Below, in pieces: positions 1 to 13,578 of a stretch of DNA of 64,000 bases (position 1 is the stretch's first letter; each line of letters opens with the position of its first letter). The position numbers and the translations under genes were made by a program. The DNA comes from Mytilus trossulus (lineage: Eukaryota; Mollusca; Bivalvia; Mytilida; Mytilidae), in NCBI RefSeq assembly GCF_036588685.1, contig NC_086382.1:69909999-69973998 (forward strand). The letters run 5' to 3'. A model generated the notes under the pieces. That model worked only from the letters and a program-made list of their open reading frames with translations, was not told the origin of the DNA and searched no databases.

Positions 1-776
1 ACATGAATAAACTAAGTATTACTAACAGTTTGTATCAGCTTCAGACATCGACTTAACTGATTGAAAGATTACAATGTACGTCTTCGTCATGTGAAAATCC
101 AGCAGAAACCCTCCCGAAAATATCCGAGAAGATCATAATCCGAATCCTGGCTTTGTATAGAATATTATCATAAAAGTTGGGATGCGGAATATCTGAAAGT
201 ATACGATGCCTGCACGTTGATTAATGTGTATACGTTTGATGCAATCTAAATAATCTTTCGACAGTTTTGGTATATATCGAGCGTCCTGGTATAATAATTT
301 GTCTTTCTTTTGTTAAAAGAATATCTATATACAAAGTACAACATGTAATGTTGGAACCCCTTCCCCTTCTTGTTCTGTTATCTAAATCAGGATACGAAAG
401 GTACAAAAACAACTCGTAAGATAAAATACATAAACAAGTGCATGTATTAATAAACATAAACTACTCCATATCAACGCATGAATGCAGTTTGTTTGAGGAC
501 ACTCGTGACAAGTATCAAACTATGCTGTTCAACACTGTTTTATGATATTTTGGAGTGAATAGGGGAGGGAGAAATTACTGTTTATTAAGCATGTTCAAAT
601 GTTTAATGACAACTAATCACTTACAAGAAAATGTCTAGTATGTTTTTTTTCTGGTAAATAATGTTTGAAAATAAGGTATTATAGATCGTCAGATCAACTG
701 TAAAGAGAGGTCTCAGTATTTATAATTCTACATATTTGTATTAATAGTTTTTAAATGATGATGATATATCCTTCAG
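1..776. other. intron or 5' flank of the RIG-I-like receptor gene
   Basis: No supported exon was seen here. The first recognisable exon opens after an acceptor AG at 775-776, so this stretch is most likely intron. The missing N-terminal part of the receptor (any CARD domains and helicase motif I) must lie left of the window or in exons I could not recognise. Confidence 0.5.
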
Positions 777-3700
777 AAAGATAACGACATCAAAACATTT
801 CTGGTCGGCCAAGAAAGCACAGAGGAGTCAGCACGACGGCAGTTTGACAAAGGTCGTCTATTCTTTATGACGCCTCAATTGTTAATGAATAAAATGAAAT
901 TAGAAGAGAAGTTCCCTGTGCCAATAACTACATTTTCTATGTTGGTTTTGGACGAATGCCACCATGTTCATGGAAAAACACCATATAACGATATAATGGC
1001 TACTTATCGGAAAGCACAGAATGATGCACAGGATATGAAATTGCCACAGGTATGCAAACGATAATAGTCTGTCACTTTATGAGCGTAAATATCCATTTCA
1101 CATTTTCCACCTATGATTTTATAAAGCATTCTCTTATTTCTATTTTTCCTTATAAAACTGTTCCGAAAGACTTTGCTGAAGTCCTGGTTTCTTTCGAAGT
1201 AATTCATCCCAGTTTTTAGTTTTTCTTTTTCATTATACTGGCAGGTGAAATTGTTTCGCCTTTTTGTCTCCTTTTGCAAGGCGTTGCAGCAGTTTTACTC
1301 TATTACAATACTATGTTCTCTTTTGAATCTTTAGCCTTGTATTTTATATCTGAAAAATTAACTAAATAACTCCGAAGTTTATAACTGTATTATCATCTTT
1401 TTCGATTGTATCAGATAGTTTTTGTCTTTCAGTTAATGTTGGCAGATCAATTTTGTTTATTACATGTATGATTAATTTCAGATAGTAGGTTTAACGGCCT
1501 CCCCAGGAACAAACAAAGCTAAAGACGAGTTTTCAGCAAACAAACACTTGATGAAAGTCATGACAATCATGGATGTTATACATCTGTCTACCGTCCGTAA
1601 GCATAAAGAGAACCTACAAGAATATACCACCGAGGCGGAACAAGGTAAGTAAAAGTGTATTTCCTTCTCAAAATAATTTTGAACACGATTCGGTTCAAAG
1701 GTATATAAGCACTCATTCAGGTCTGGTTCGAAAAAAACATACAAAGAACATATTTTGAAAAAATATAATTCATACGCATAACTGTATCGTTGACAATAGG
1801 TTACATATTTGGATAGTTGGAATCAAATAAAAGCTTAGGGACTGTGGATAACCGTACAAACCATTCATGAAAGTTCCTTTCGATAAATAAAGAAGTATAT
1901 CATATTGTAATAGGAAGGCACATTCGTCCTGTTGTTTATATAAGAAGTATCTGTTGTTGTACTAACAAAATGGCGGAAACCAGTACGCCCTACTGTGCAA
2001 TTGATATTTTTATCATAAGTGATTATAAGGTATAGTTTTGACGTGAACTGACTGCCATTTTAGTGTTACTAAAGATAAAAATAGACATTAAAACTTTGAA
2101 TTGCATTTTAAATATAGAAATCAAATTGGGTTGTGAATTAGTAGTGGTCTACCTTAAATACATTGTTAAATTGTGATTTAAGTAATTAGTTGATCTGAAC
2201 ATATTGCTATATTTTGCAAAGTAATTTCCAATAGAACGTTAATTTTTTTTAACTTTCATTTCAGTTGTATTACAAATAAAAGTCCGAAAACACAATCCGA
2301 TACAAGACAAATTAGAATCATCAATATCTGATGTTGAATTAGAGTTTCAGTCGGAAAAAGGTAAATATTGATTCACATAAACATGTTGAAAATAAAATAT
2401 AGTATTCCACGAATGCAGTAATGGCTGTATCTCATCTCGTTTTAATTTTATATATTAAATAATTCTCTTATTTATCCTCACAGTGGCAAGATTGTTACTA
2501 TTGGAAAAACACGATATAAATATTAAGACTCTTTTATCGACACAAAAAAATCGGTTTTCTTAAATGTCAAAGTTGTAGTATGAATGATAATTTTCATTGT
2601 TTACTCGAAAACTAACACACCTAAATTCTTTTCAAGTTCAAGGTTATGTATGACCTAGTTTTAAATGTCTCGCATTTAATTTCTTCTTTTTTAAACCTCA
2701 ATTAAGTTGGGTTTCTCCTAACTATGCGTTTGTTTACTTGAACATTAAGTCAATAAATATTTTCTAAAATTTCAGTACAGACTTTCCTGTCTAACAGTAT
2801 GCAAGCCATACATGATGTGAAACAAAGCCTGCTAAATATTCCTATTGAGAAATTAGAACAAACATACATTCAGTGGATAACAGAAACTAGATTGAAGGTT
2901 GAAAATGTCTTGAACAAAGATGAATATGTTCCAAGACTGATGTTGACATACTTATGTCATTTAGAGGTAAGGAAGTCATGTTAACTGATATAAAAGAATA
3001 TATGACTTTTCTATGTGTGAAAATACCGGTACCAAACAGGAATGTGAAAGTGTTGCATTTTCCTCGGGAGTGAAGTTGTATGCAGAAATTCGTCCCGGTT
3101 CCATCTTTGTGTACGTCAGTTGGGCTATAGATATACAATAGCGTCCGTTGTTTTCGTAATTCGTTCATTTACTTTGTATCTTTAAAGCAAAAGAAAGGCA
3201 ATATTTTGTTAATGATTGTTAAATTTTAAAAAAGAATTCTTTATAATTTCTAGTAAAATAGTTAAAAATAAAACAGAATCAATAATTATGAAAGTTTCTA
3301 AGCAGATTGACACTTAATATTGAACTAGTAAGAAACATGGACATCAAAGGCACATACATGTCGTTTACATTGATAGTGGACTAGAGTTCAATTTTAGTTT
3401 CCATGAATACTGTATTTGCAATCAAATTTAGTAGAAATAAAGTGATAAAGATTGATAAAATGTTCGTCATCATTAAAGTTGTGTTTTTATTAGGTGGACT
3501 CGAGATGTAATCTTTAATAATGACTTGCTAATTTCGAAATGGTAATGTTTTACTGCAAACATAGTAACAAATGATACCTTAGGAACATTCGAAAACTGCA
3601 GTTGGGATCCCGCTAACATTTTCAAACTCGTCACAGTGTGTATGTATGTATCTGTCCTAAGTCAAGAGTTTAGTGGTTGTCGTTTGTTTATGTGTTACAT

Positions 3701-6700
3701 AATTGTTTTTCATTCATGTTTTGTACCTAAATGAGGCTATAAGTTTTCTCGTTTGATATGTTTCTGTCATTTTTGGGCCTTTTAAGCTGACTATGCGGTA
3801 TGGGCTTTGATCATTGTTGACGGCTGTTCGATGACCTATAGTTGTTAATTTCTGTGACATTTGGTCGCTTGTGAAGAGTTTTCTAATTGACAATTACATC
3901 ACCTCATCTTTTTTTTAATGAAACACCAAAATACTCCATTAAAATTGAGCTGTTACTTATATTTGTCCCATATGTATTGCAAATCTCATATATGTACATG
4001 TAATTGTTTAGATATATGCAGAATGTTTAGAAATGAATTCACTTCTCGACACACAAGCAGTTGTGGACTTGATAACATCAAGATCATCAGAGGAATCAAT
4101 CCAAAGTCAAAATGCAAATACAACAGAAGAAAGGGACAATATGAAATATTTAGAGGGTGAGTATTGGATTGGATATACACTTGTATCGTATATATTATCT
4201 AATTATGAACTTTATCAGGATGTGTCATTCATTTATAAAAATAACACAATTACATTGATATTTGCGAAAACAGCAATGTTTTATACATTATTAAACGCCG
4301 ATTTAACGTCAAATAAATAGTTGAAATTGAACACAAAATAAACGTATAAAAAAGAAGATGTGGTATGATTGCCAATGAGATAACTATCCACAAAAGACCA
4401 AAATGACACAAACATTAACAATTATAGGTCACCGTACGGCCTTCAACAATGAGCAAAGCCCATACCGCAAATAGTCAGCTATAAAAGGCCTCGATAAGAC
4501 ATTGTAAAACAATTCAAGCGAGAAAACTACCTGCCTTAATTATGTAAAAAACATGAACGAAAAACAAATATGTAACACATAAACATACGACAACCACTGA
4601 ATTACAGGCTCCTGACTTGGGACAGGCACATACATAAATAATGTGGCGGGGTTAAACATGTTAGCGGGATCCCAAACCTCCCCCTAACCTATAGCTAGGA
4701 CAGTGGTATAACAGTACAACATAAGAAAAAACTATAAAAATCAGTTGAAAAAGGCTCAACTCATCAGATAGACAAAAAATAAAAGTGGACGTGACCGGGT
4801 ACTTATACATTCCGACACAAAAAGACACAATGAACAGATCTGAGAGTACTTGCCGTTATCTGACAGCTAGTTCAAAGCCATTAACAACTAATAAAAAAAT
4901 CATGCCTCTAAGACTAAGCAATCAATCCGTACACATCCAACATACAATGTATTTAGTGTAAAGACGTCATAAATAGCCAGAGAAAAACATGACCTCGTGC
5001 AATGCCAAGTTGTAGGTATCGACAGATTGTAGATCCATGAAAATGTATATGTATATAACATACTAGTAATATTTAGTTAGCTTTTAATTTACCTATAACA
5101 AAGTCAATATTTATACCAATAAAAACAATATTCAATGATCTTATCACAGTGTTGAATATGTAACCTTTAGGAATAAGTTTATTTAAAGGAGCAACAAGTT
5201 TATATGGATCATTTTTAAATTTCCGGGCACGGTTAACAACATTTACGTAAAAATGAGGATGTGCTATCCCGTTTGAAATAAGTTTTCTACAGGTACAACC
5301 AAACTTCATTTTTACATTTTACATTTTTCATTTACAAATTATACATTTTTACAGTTTACAGTTTGCATTTACAAATTATAGCTGATAAGTGTTAACACAA
5401 CTATCAATTTTGAAACACGCTAGTTTTATCTTAAAAACTACATTAGAAAAAGAACAATGATAAAATGCGTCTCAGTAAGTTACCTTAAAATACAAGACAA
5501 AATAATGACCCAATGCGCAAGTTCATGACGAATTTACTGATCGAGAAAGGTCAATATTACTGCCTTAATGATCAGTGAATGCTTTCGTTCAATAAACAGA
5601 GAAACTCAAGGGATTCACAGCTTTTCATGAATACAAAACTTGCAAAATATGGATTTCAGATGTGTGTAAATTCATGTGTTCCCTTGATCCCGAACAAGTT
5701 GAATGTAATCCAGATGTACAGGAAATTATCCATAGGCTAGAGAGAGAATATGAAAAACAGGGAGATAATTCTAGGTTCTTTATATTTGTGAAGACGAGAG
5801 CTACTGCAAGGGCACTTGCTAAAAGACTTGAACATCTGAAATATTTAAATTGTAAATACTTCACTGGGTCACAAGTTGGACTAGAAGACGGAGGTGAATA
5901 TGTTTATAACCGCTTATCAAAACCACTGTTTATTTTAAATATTATCTGTTTCTTTATGCGATTATGTCACAGCTTTTTTTATGCTGCAAAATTACCGAAA
6001 AAATCATTTGTTAACATGCATTAAAAACAATATTGTGTAACTTTATATCTGACATCTGATAGTTTTTTTGATATTTTTGAATACGGATAGTATATGTATA
6101 TGTCAATCCGACAGCCACTAAACGATAAAAATACATTAGATTATTTTAAAAGACATCACATGCCCCTCCCCTCTCCCAAAAAAAAAGAGTAAAAAAACAG
6201 TACAGTATTATTAGTATAAAATACAAGACTAAGTCTTAAATCTATTAAAATACAAAATTAAGAGAGATCCTAGATTCCGTGAAAACACTTTTGAAATTTA
6301 GTGTACACATTAAACAATTAGGAAAAATTGAGTCGTTCAAAAATTTATATAAGAAAAACCCGAAAATCATAATTGTAAAATAATGCTTATTGTGGTGTTG
6401 AAAATTATGCATTTATAATAATTTTTATTAAAAGGCAGAAAGATATATATGTCATTTTTTGTCAAACTAAAAACATGGAAACATGCTCTATGCCATACAT
6501 TGTACAGTTTAAGCTATATTTTGCAAAGTATTTTTTTTCAAGAACAACTTTTAAGGTATGCCTTCATTTTTTTTTAACCTTAAATACAAATCATATACAC
6601 AACTCAGCTACAACGTTGTTATTTCAAGAAACACATTTTGTTAGTATTATAGCTTTCTTAGAATTTGACGAAAGTTAAGTACCATTGACAAATCATACAG

Positions 6701-9443
6701 GTGACGAATCTAACATAAGGGACTTTATTTGACTTTTGTTTTTTAAATATGACATTTCTATGTGGTATTTATGAAAACACACGTATAGTTATGTGACTTC
6801 GATGACGTTCCTTCTCAACGTTTGCCTATAAAGAACCTTTGAAATGCATGCATGTTCCATTGGAATTGTAAACGAAGGAGATAGATACAAAATTAATTAG
6901 CTATTTAAAACATAATCAAGCTCTTCCATAAAATTGAAGTTATAAATCACTCTCCCGACACCAAAACTACAACTTCAACCGAAAAGAACAGACACCAATA
7001 TACTACACCACCCTAAAAAAACACAAAAAAACCCAACATAAACTAAATATCTGAATTATAAATATAGAAACCTAAAAAATATTATGGTGCTCATTTTATA
7101 AGCCTTGTTGATATTTTCGGCTCATCACACATCGCGTTGCCACCCTGTGACGAACCTATTCACCGAGTTGGGTACACCGATGGCTTCTTTCGTCTCCTTT
7201 TGTTTTATTCCATAGTCACTGGTAGGTCTTTTGTAAACGAGTGTCGTCTGGCGTTTATACAACATTTTTATCCTGGTATTTATAATGATTTTTTTTTTGC
7301 AACCCCTGGATCGATGCCAATGATGGTGGACTTTTCATTCTCCGAGGGTATCACTAGCCAAGTAGTCAGCACTTCTGTTTTGACATGAAACATCATTGAT
7401 ATATATCGTCATATTCATACATTTACTGTTTACAAAACTTTGCATTTTTAAAATACTATGGTTTTTCTATCTCAGGACTACATTACCTTAGCTGTATTTT
7501 GCAAATCTTTAAGACATGTTTGGTCCTCAACGCTCTTCAACTTCGTACTTTGTTTTGCCTTTGTAATTTCATTCGATTCCAGCGTCACTGATGAGTCTTT
7601 TGTAGACGAAACGAGCGTCTAGCGCAAATACAAAATTTAAATCCTGGTATCTATGATAAGTTTATATTTCAGTGTGTAATTTCGTTTTCTGCCGAAATGT
7701 TTACTTAGGGCATTTATAGTATCAGAACTAGTAATATTGCCAGATTGTTCATGTGTTTTCTGCATACATTCTGTTGCGTGTTAAAATTGAATGTAAATAC
7801 ACAAAGACAAATCTATAATTAACTGATCTATAATTCGAGTTCAGGGTCACACCGAGATTTGGTAGTGGGACGTACTCAATATGTCCCTACGTATACTTTG
7901 AAGACATAGAACCAATCTCCTATTCCTTGTCGACGACATGGTATATTAAATAATGACATTTAAATAACGGTAACAGTAGTATACCGCTGTTTGAAACTCA
8001 TAAATCGATTGTGAAAAAAAAACAAATACGGGTTACAAACTAAAACTGAGGGAAACGCAACAAATATAAGAGGAGAACAAATTAAAAGGCTTGTGAATTT
8101 TGTTATTGTAAACAAAATATATGAAAAGTGTGTGGTACTCGATGTCTCAGCTGCTCACCCCTACCCAAAATATATTTCGGCAAACTATCAGAAAGCTATA
8201 TTGTAAGACTATCATAATTGTTAAATGCGTATGTACAGTATACATGATTATTTATATTCATTACCTCAAAGTTAAATTAATTCATTTTGGTAATTCAATT
8301 TCCTTTTTTTATATTATAAGGTCTTACCAAACATAAACAACTTGACGTCTTAAAAAGATTCAAAACTGGTGAACACAAGTGTCTTGTGGCTACTGCAGTG
8401 GCAAGCGAAGGAATTGATATCCCTGAATGTAACATGACGATAAGATACCGGTTTACAGCAAATGAAATTACAAGTTGCCAAATGAGAGGTTAGTTTATAA
8501 TTCGTTTTATATTCTAAAAGAAAAAGAAAGAAACCCATGAATAATTAGACCTTTTTATATTCATATTTCAGGGTATATGATACATGTATAATAGTTACAG
8601 TATATTTAAATTTAAACAGATGTCGGTATTAGAATCATATCGTATCAACCTTTTAAACAATCTTTGTTACATGCACAAATGCAAATTGTAAGTTGTCAAT
8701 GTTAGTCCTCTAAGTTTCCTCAACAAACTAACTTTTAACTGATGCTTTTATATACATTATGATATATCATTATCTTTTTACTCTTATTTGAAATTGACAC
8801 ATTTATGATTATATTTCTTTCAGGTAGAATTAGAAGAGCCGGAGGAAAGGAAGTTATCATAGGATCAGAAAAAGAAAACTTACGTGAAACCATTAATGTA
8901 GAGAGGATGGTGTTGATGGAAAAGGCAGTGGATGCTGTACTTGCAATGAAAGAGAATGACATTCGAGAAAAGATAGATGAAGGAAAACAACTTCTCTTTA
9001 AAGCTGAAGAAGCTGAACGGATGAAAGCGCTCGAAATTAGCAAAAATAAAATTGTCGAACAATTCAAAGTAAGCTGTAGAAAATGTTCAAAAAATATTGT
9101 CGAAGGACACAATTTGAAAATACTTAAAGGTTCACTCCATGTCGTGTTTGATAATTCTATTTTTGGACGTATTTCACGCAAGCCAATAAAACACGTTGTT
9201 ACTGAAGACATACAGCTGACTGATAGAGTGTTCGGCGAATGTGGGCATGAATGGGGACATTTAAACGTGTACAATGACTGTGAATTAGTTGTTTTGGGTC
9301 AGAAGTATATTAAAGTATTTAATGTGGCAAAGCAAGTAGCTGTAAATGTAAAGAAATGGAAGGATGTTCCATATAAGATTGACACCATTGATGACGATGA
9401 TATACTTGCCTTTAAAGCTAGTCAGCTTCCGACTGCAGAATGA
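777..9443 (+). CDS. RIG-I-like receptor, 3' two thirds (DECH helicase plus C-terminal regulatory domain)
   Basis: Partial gene, eight exons: 777-1049, 1482-1644, 2265-2360, 2776-2966, 4012-4156, 5660-5893, 8321-8488, 8824-9443. All junctions are GT-AG, the phases match, and the sum is 1890 nt (629 residues plus TGA). Visible residues show helicase motif II DECH (about 59-62), motif III-like TASPG (about 96-100), an insert region, motif V (ATAVASEGIDIPEC), motif VI (QMRGRIRR, about 421-428), a charged helical bridge, then a RIG-I-type C-terminal domain with CRKC (508/511) and CGHEWG (C563). In this family the protein is a cytosolic sensor of viral double-stranded or 5'-triphosphate RNA that signals through MAVS. 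CARDs and motif I are not in the window, so I cannot say whether it resembles RIG-I, MDA5 or LGP2. Oddity: only three of the four usual zinc cysteines are seen. An AATAAA follows the stop at once (about 9454). Family assignment is firm; the paralogue is open. Confidence 0.92.
3596..3885 (+). repeat. dispersed retroelement 3' tail in an intron
   Basis: Shares long stretches with 4340-4740 in opposite orientation (GGGATCCCGCTAACAT and the region reading GACTATGCGGTATGGGCTTT). The copy at 4340-5310 joins this kind of sequence to Penelope-type coding sequence, so I read this as a 5'-truncated 3' tail of such an element. It sits in the receptor intron between 2966 and 4012. Confidence 0.6.
4340..5310 (-). 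mobile_element. Penelope-type retroelement relic: RT C-terminus plus 3' tail
   Basis: The minus-strand frame 5309-5073 encodes 78 residues (CRKLISNGIAHPHFY, then LIPKGYIFNTVIRSLN). These match the reading, in one frame, of the C-terminal part of the relic at 28190-31570. The following 730 bases down to 4340 hold the tail that recurs alone across the window, including CTCCCCCTAACC and the end AAGAAGATGTGGTATGATTG. It lies inside a receptor intron, antisense to the gene. It is truncated upstream near 5310, where simple ACATTTT repeats begin. It explains what most short dispersed repeats here derive from. Confidence 0.6.
5894..8320 (+). other. large receptor intron with dispersed repeats
   Basis: A 2.4 kb intron between the exon ending FTGSQVGLEDGG and the exon with helicase motif V. 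No missing exon is needed, because the protein reads across in frame. It is AT-rich and holds repeat copies near 7160-7665. Confidence 0.7.
7160..7665 (+). repeat. dispersed repeat ending in GATGAGTCTTTTGTAGACGA...CCTGGTATC
   Basis: Matches, with divergence, the family also seen at 22270-22400, 48278-48971 and 49660-50015. The end of one copy (7200-7285) is followed by a fuller copy (7305-7660). The shared core is GCGTCACTGATGAGTCTT followed by TGTAGACGAAACG. No coding sequence is seen; the mechanism is unknown. Confidence 0.6.
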
Positions 9444-10369
9444 CACAGCTTGAATAAAAAGGACGGTTACAGTTTTAAAATTCAAATATTTTATGTTTCA
9501 AAGATCAAAATCTATTTTCATCTGCTACAAACTTTTGGTAAGGAATCGCACTGTGTGTAGAATGAAATCAAGCGAATACTAAGTCTAATAACTTGCATGC
9601 CATCATAGTTGTTAGATAAGATAAATTATAAAGCTCATATGTAGTATAACGTAATCAGAGATCAATATTTTAAATAGATTGTACTGTTTCTACATTAATC
9701 CTTTTTTCAAGTTTTGGCTGGTCATTTTGGATAGAAAGTACAGTCACCAATGTTACAGAGCAGGTTACATGATATAATATCATTATTAGTCAAGTATTTT
9801 GAACTTGATTGCTTTTAGTAATGTAAGCATGACGTGTGCATCTGGTGAAATAAGGTAACCTATCAATATGGTTTGATATATACCATGCGTTGTTGTCGAT
9901 ATGGAAAAAAAAGTAATTATTAATAAACTTTAAGGCAGTTGAGACTAACAGTTGAGTTGTCCTTGATGAATTAATTTATTTTGAAAAATGTTTTGAAAGT
10001 AACGTTATAACCTTTATAGGTATGAATACTCTCGTATGTCAAAACACATTGAAAAATGTTGAGCAACTAACAAAATTTGGGAAGAGTTGAAAACGTTTTG
10101 ATATGTACGAACATTATTACACTTTCACAGATTGTGTAGACGGATTGTTGATGTCTCTTTAACGTCCCATGGCAAATTCTTCATACATATTTAGGGAACC
10201 GAATGTTTAAAAAAATACATAAAAAAGAATTTACTGTGTTCAATGTTTGAACCTAGGCTGTCACTTGGAAATAAGGTATGAGAAAGGACGTAAAAAGTTC
10301 TCTTTTAAAAAACCAACAGCGGATCCCTCAATAAGAGTTGCATGGGCTACTTATCAAACCTACTTTTGT

Positions 10370-10705
10370 ATATTGACTAGAGGTATAGGAGGAGAGTTGC
10401 AATCTCATAAACATGTTTAACACCACCGTATTTTTGCGCCTGTCTCAAGTCAAGAGCCTTTGGTCTTGGTTAGTGTTGTATTATTTTAATTTTAGTTTCT
10501 TGTGTATAATTTGGAGATTGGTTTGACGTTCATTATCACTGAACTAGTATATATTTGTTTAGGGGACGGCTAGGGGACGCCTCCGGGTGCGGGAATTTCT
10601 CGTTACATTGAAGACCTGTTGGTGACCTTCTGCTGTTGTTTTTTCTATGGTCGGGTTGTTTTCTCTTTGATACATTCCCCATTTCCATTCTCAATTTTAC
10701 TAGTA
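10370..10705 (+). mobile_element. Penelope-type 3' tail, 5'-truncated
   Basis: Reads ATTGACTAGAGGTATAGG, then GTTTAACACC, then a block ending CATTCCCCATTTCCATTCTC. The first part matches the reverse complement of 28200-28330, which is the tail of the relic at 28190-31570. The later part recurs at 22700-22895 and 37805-37955. No coding sequence remains. Confidence 0.55.
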
Positions 10706-12074
10706 CAAAACACTCCCCTCACAAGCATTATGTCAAACACTACATTTTGATCGAAGGCAGCTGTGTAATTATATATCCACTACAATTGACTGACGTCCGA
10801 TTAAGGTTTGTGTGTTTGTGTTGGTGGATTGGATTGGGTTGGAAGGTGTTGATGTGGTGCCATTCAATCCGAAAACAAAATCGTAGATATAATATCGAGC
10901 TCTAATTATAAGATGGAGATTAAATTTATGTATTTTCGTGCTGGCTCATATACGTGTCTTTCATCATTATGCATATAGATCAATGTAGATCCACCATACT
11001 GAAATGAGCAAGACTTTAAACACGTATTAATTTAATTAATTGGTCTTGTTGTAACTTCATAACTTTCTTTGCAATTATAACCATCAAACCACGGGTTCCA
11101 AGTGGTAAGGTCATCATACGGACGCAATATCCATCATGCGTTGGTTAACGCTATGAAATAGTTTTTTTTACATCGATGGCGACACATATGGTCAATTGTA
11201 GAAAAAAAACATGACAAGTATCTTCTTCTGAAAATATATCTTCTCGAAAAAGATTTATCAGCGACTGTGTATTTGCATGAGCAACATGACGCATGTGAAG
11301 TCAGGAGCACCTGGGATCACCTTCCTTTTTTTTGGATAGATTTTAGTACCTACAATGTAAGGGCTGTGTTATTATGTTGGAGTGTGTGTATTTGTTTGTC
11401 TTGTAATCCTCTTTGCCATGGCATTTGCAGTAGAAAATATGGAGATGTTCTATGATTGCCAATGATAATACTATTCAAATGAAGCGGATTTTAATAGTGT
11501 TGTAACAGCACATAAATACCAACTGCAAGTACAAAATCGTTACTACTAGTGAAATATTACCATGAATATAAACATTTAATGTGAAACAAACCCTTCCCTA
11601 GTTTTCAGATATAATTACCCATCCGGAGCACATGAGATAACCCCCAGTTTTTGATGTGCTTCGTGTTGATTTATCTTCAGATTTCTATGTTGTGTATTGT
11701 GTACTATTGTTTGTCTGTTGGTCTTTTTCTTTTTCAGCGTTGTTTATAGTTTTTCGAATTTTGAGTTTGAATGTCTCCTGGTATATGTCGCCTCTCTTCC
11801 TCTCTTTAAAAGCATAAACAAAAAAGTTTTTAAAACAAGCAGCATAAAAACGTAAATAAAAGAATGGCAAAAAGATTTATACATTTACAGCAGAATTAAT
11901 TAAAAAAAACATATTAAGTAGCAAACAGCTCGGCAAAATCAGAAAAACAAATTCAGTTAAAGCCAGAACAATTTTAAAGCGTTTACGATGAGATACACAA
12001 TTCTTGCCGGAAGACAGAACACTTGTGACTCAGCACTGATTAAAACCCGCATGGATCTTATTTGCATTTTGTCC

Positions 12075-12150
12075 AAATAAAATAGAAAATGGGAATGTGT
12101 CAAAGAGACACCAAACAACCCGACCAAAGAATAGAAAACAGCCGATGCCA
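12075..12150 (-). mobile_element. short retroelement 3' end fragment
   Basis: The reverse complement matches the terminal part of the 10370-10705 tail (GGTTGT...TCTTTGACACATTCCCATTT). Only about 75 bases are left. Confidence 0.5.
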
Positions 12151-12462
12151 AAATCATTTTTTCCGTGTTATTCTAACTTGAAATAATTCCTTCAGAATAC
12201 AGAAATTTTAACCAGATGATCTGTACATAGACTTTATATAATGACAGTAAAAGCGTCGCTTAAAATAACAATAAAATCTTGAGATAAAATAACCCTTGGT
12301 ATGATTTATTTTGTGTTGAACTTGACGCTTTCCAAACAATTGTGCGCACCTGGAGGGTTTGAAAAGCGGACAGATTAAAGAGTTCACAAGTTTACAACTG
12401 TTAAATAGTACGGAAGCGTATTAGCGCCACACATTTTTTTTTTTTTAATTTTTCTTTCTATG

Positions 12463-12600
12463 TTTGCGTTATAACGCAAACCTTTGCGTTATAACGCAAA
12501 CCTTTGCGTTATAACGCAAACCTTTGCGTTATAACGCAAACCTTTGCGTTATAACGCAAACCTTTGCGTTATAACGCAAACATTTGCGATATAACGCAAA
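12463..12600. repeat. palindrome array, left (7 x 20 bp)
   Basis: Seven units start at 12463, 12483, 12503, 12523, 12543, 12563 and 12583. Each is TTTGCGTTATAACGCAAA, a perfect 18-bp palindrome, plus a CC or CA linker. The last unit has one change (GATATA), and a broken eighth unit follows. Confidence 0.95.
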
Positions 12601-12764
12601 CATTTGTTTTATCTTATTTCTTATTTAAGATTCAAAGGAAACAGTAGTTATTAATGGAGGAGGCTGGATATAATAAAATTTATCACCTTTGTAGTAATTG
12701 CAAAGTAAACTACTTGAATAATTAGATCATATCAATGACTAATAATGAGCATAATAATATAAGA

Positions 12765-12905
12765 AGATGTGGTATGAGTGCCAATAAGAAAACTCTCCAT
12801 CTAAGTCACTATTCGTAAAAGTAAACCATCATAGGCCGAATTACGGTCTTCAACACGGAGCATTGGCTCACACTAAACAACAAACTATAAGGTCCCCAAA
12901 AACGA
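12765..12905 (-). repeat. retroelement 3' tail fragment inside the palindrome element
   Basis: Contains AAGATGTGGTATGAGTGCC and the tail hallmarks ACGGTCTTCAACACGGAGC and TTGGCTCACAC, as in the copies at 14335, 32600, 40205 and 60175. Confidence 0.6.
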
Positions 12906-13578
12906 TATCCAAGTTACTACTAGTATATATATTACAAAGAAAATTGAGTAAATTGAGGTTATACCTAAGAAAAAAATCAACCCTGCTAATATAGCTATAA
13001 CCGAATATAAATATACTTACAAAGTAAGCTCTCGTTTGAGAACTGTGTAAAGTAGGTTACATTCAAACAAGCTACCCTTTGGCAATAAATGTATAGAATG
13101 AAGATGTTTCATTAATAAAATTATGTTCTCTCTTTTCAAATTGCTACCCAAGCATCTTAAAAATACTTCATTATATTGAAATGAAAATTAAATGACTTTC
13201 TATCAAAGAATCTTGATCATATTCTGAGATTTAAAAAAAATGTTTCCTTATTAATAATTCATTTTAAAGCAGAAAGATCATTTTGTCTATTTGACTTGGA
13301 GGTTTCACAATTGAATGACATTATTTTTGATCTTTCAATTTTAATATGACTATATACTATATCTATTTTCTTGTTAAATTATATACTTTTCTGATGCACA
13401 AATCAGTCTTAATTTATGTATAATTGCACTTCAATTATTCCATTATTCCTATGCATATTTATTATAATGATTTGGCCTTGTATGTATGTTTCTTTTTTTA
13501 TCTACTAGTAAATCACATCCGAAATGAATGACAGACGGACATATATACAAAACTTAATGAATAATTGAAATAAAGATG

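Larger units (their letters stand above)
9444..12408. other. intergenic spacer after the RIG-I-like receptor
   Basis: AT-rich sequence with no supported gene. It begins with the receptor 3' UTR (candidate polyadenylation signals AATAAA near 9454 and 9921). Two retroelement tail fragments lie inside it (10370-10705 and 12075-12150). Otherwise I see nothing. Confidence 0.5.

Noticed and set aside
8735-9274. 179-codon minus-strand frame opposite the last receptor exon
   Set aside because: Antisense shadow of a well-supported helicase/C-terminal-domain exon; Ser/Phe-rich and without recognisable domain.
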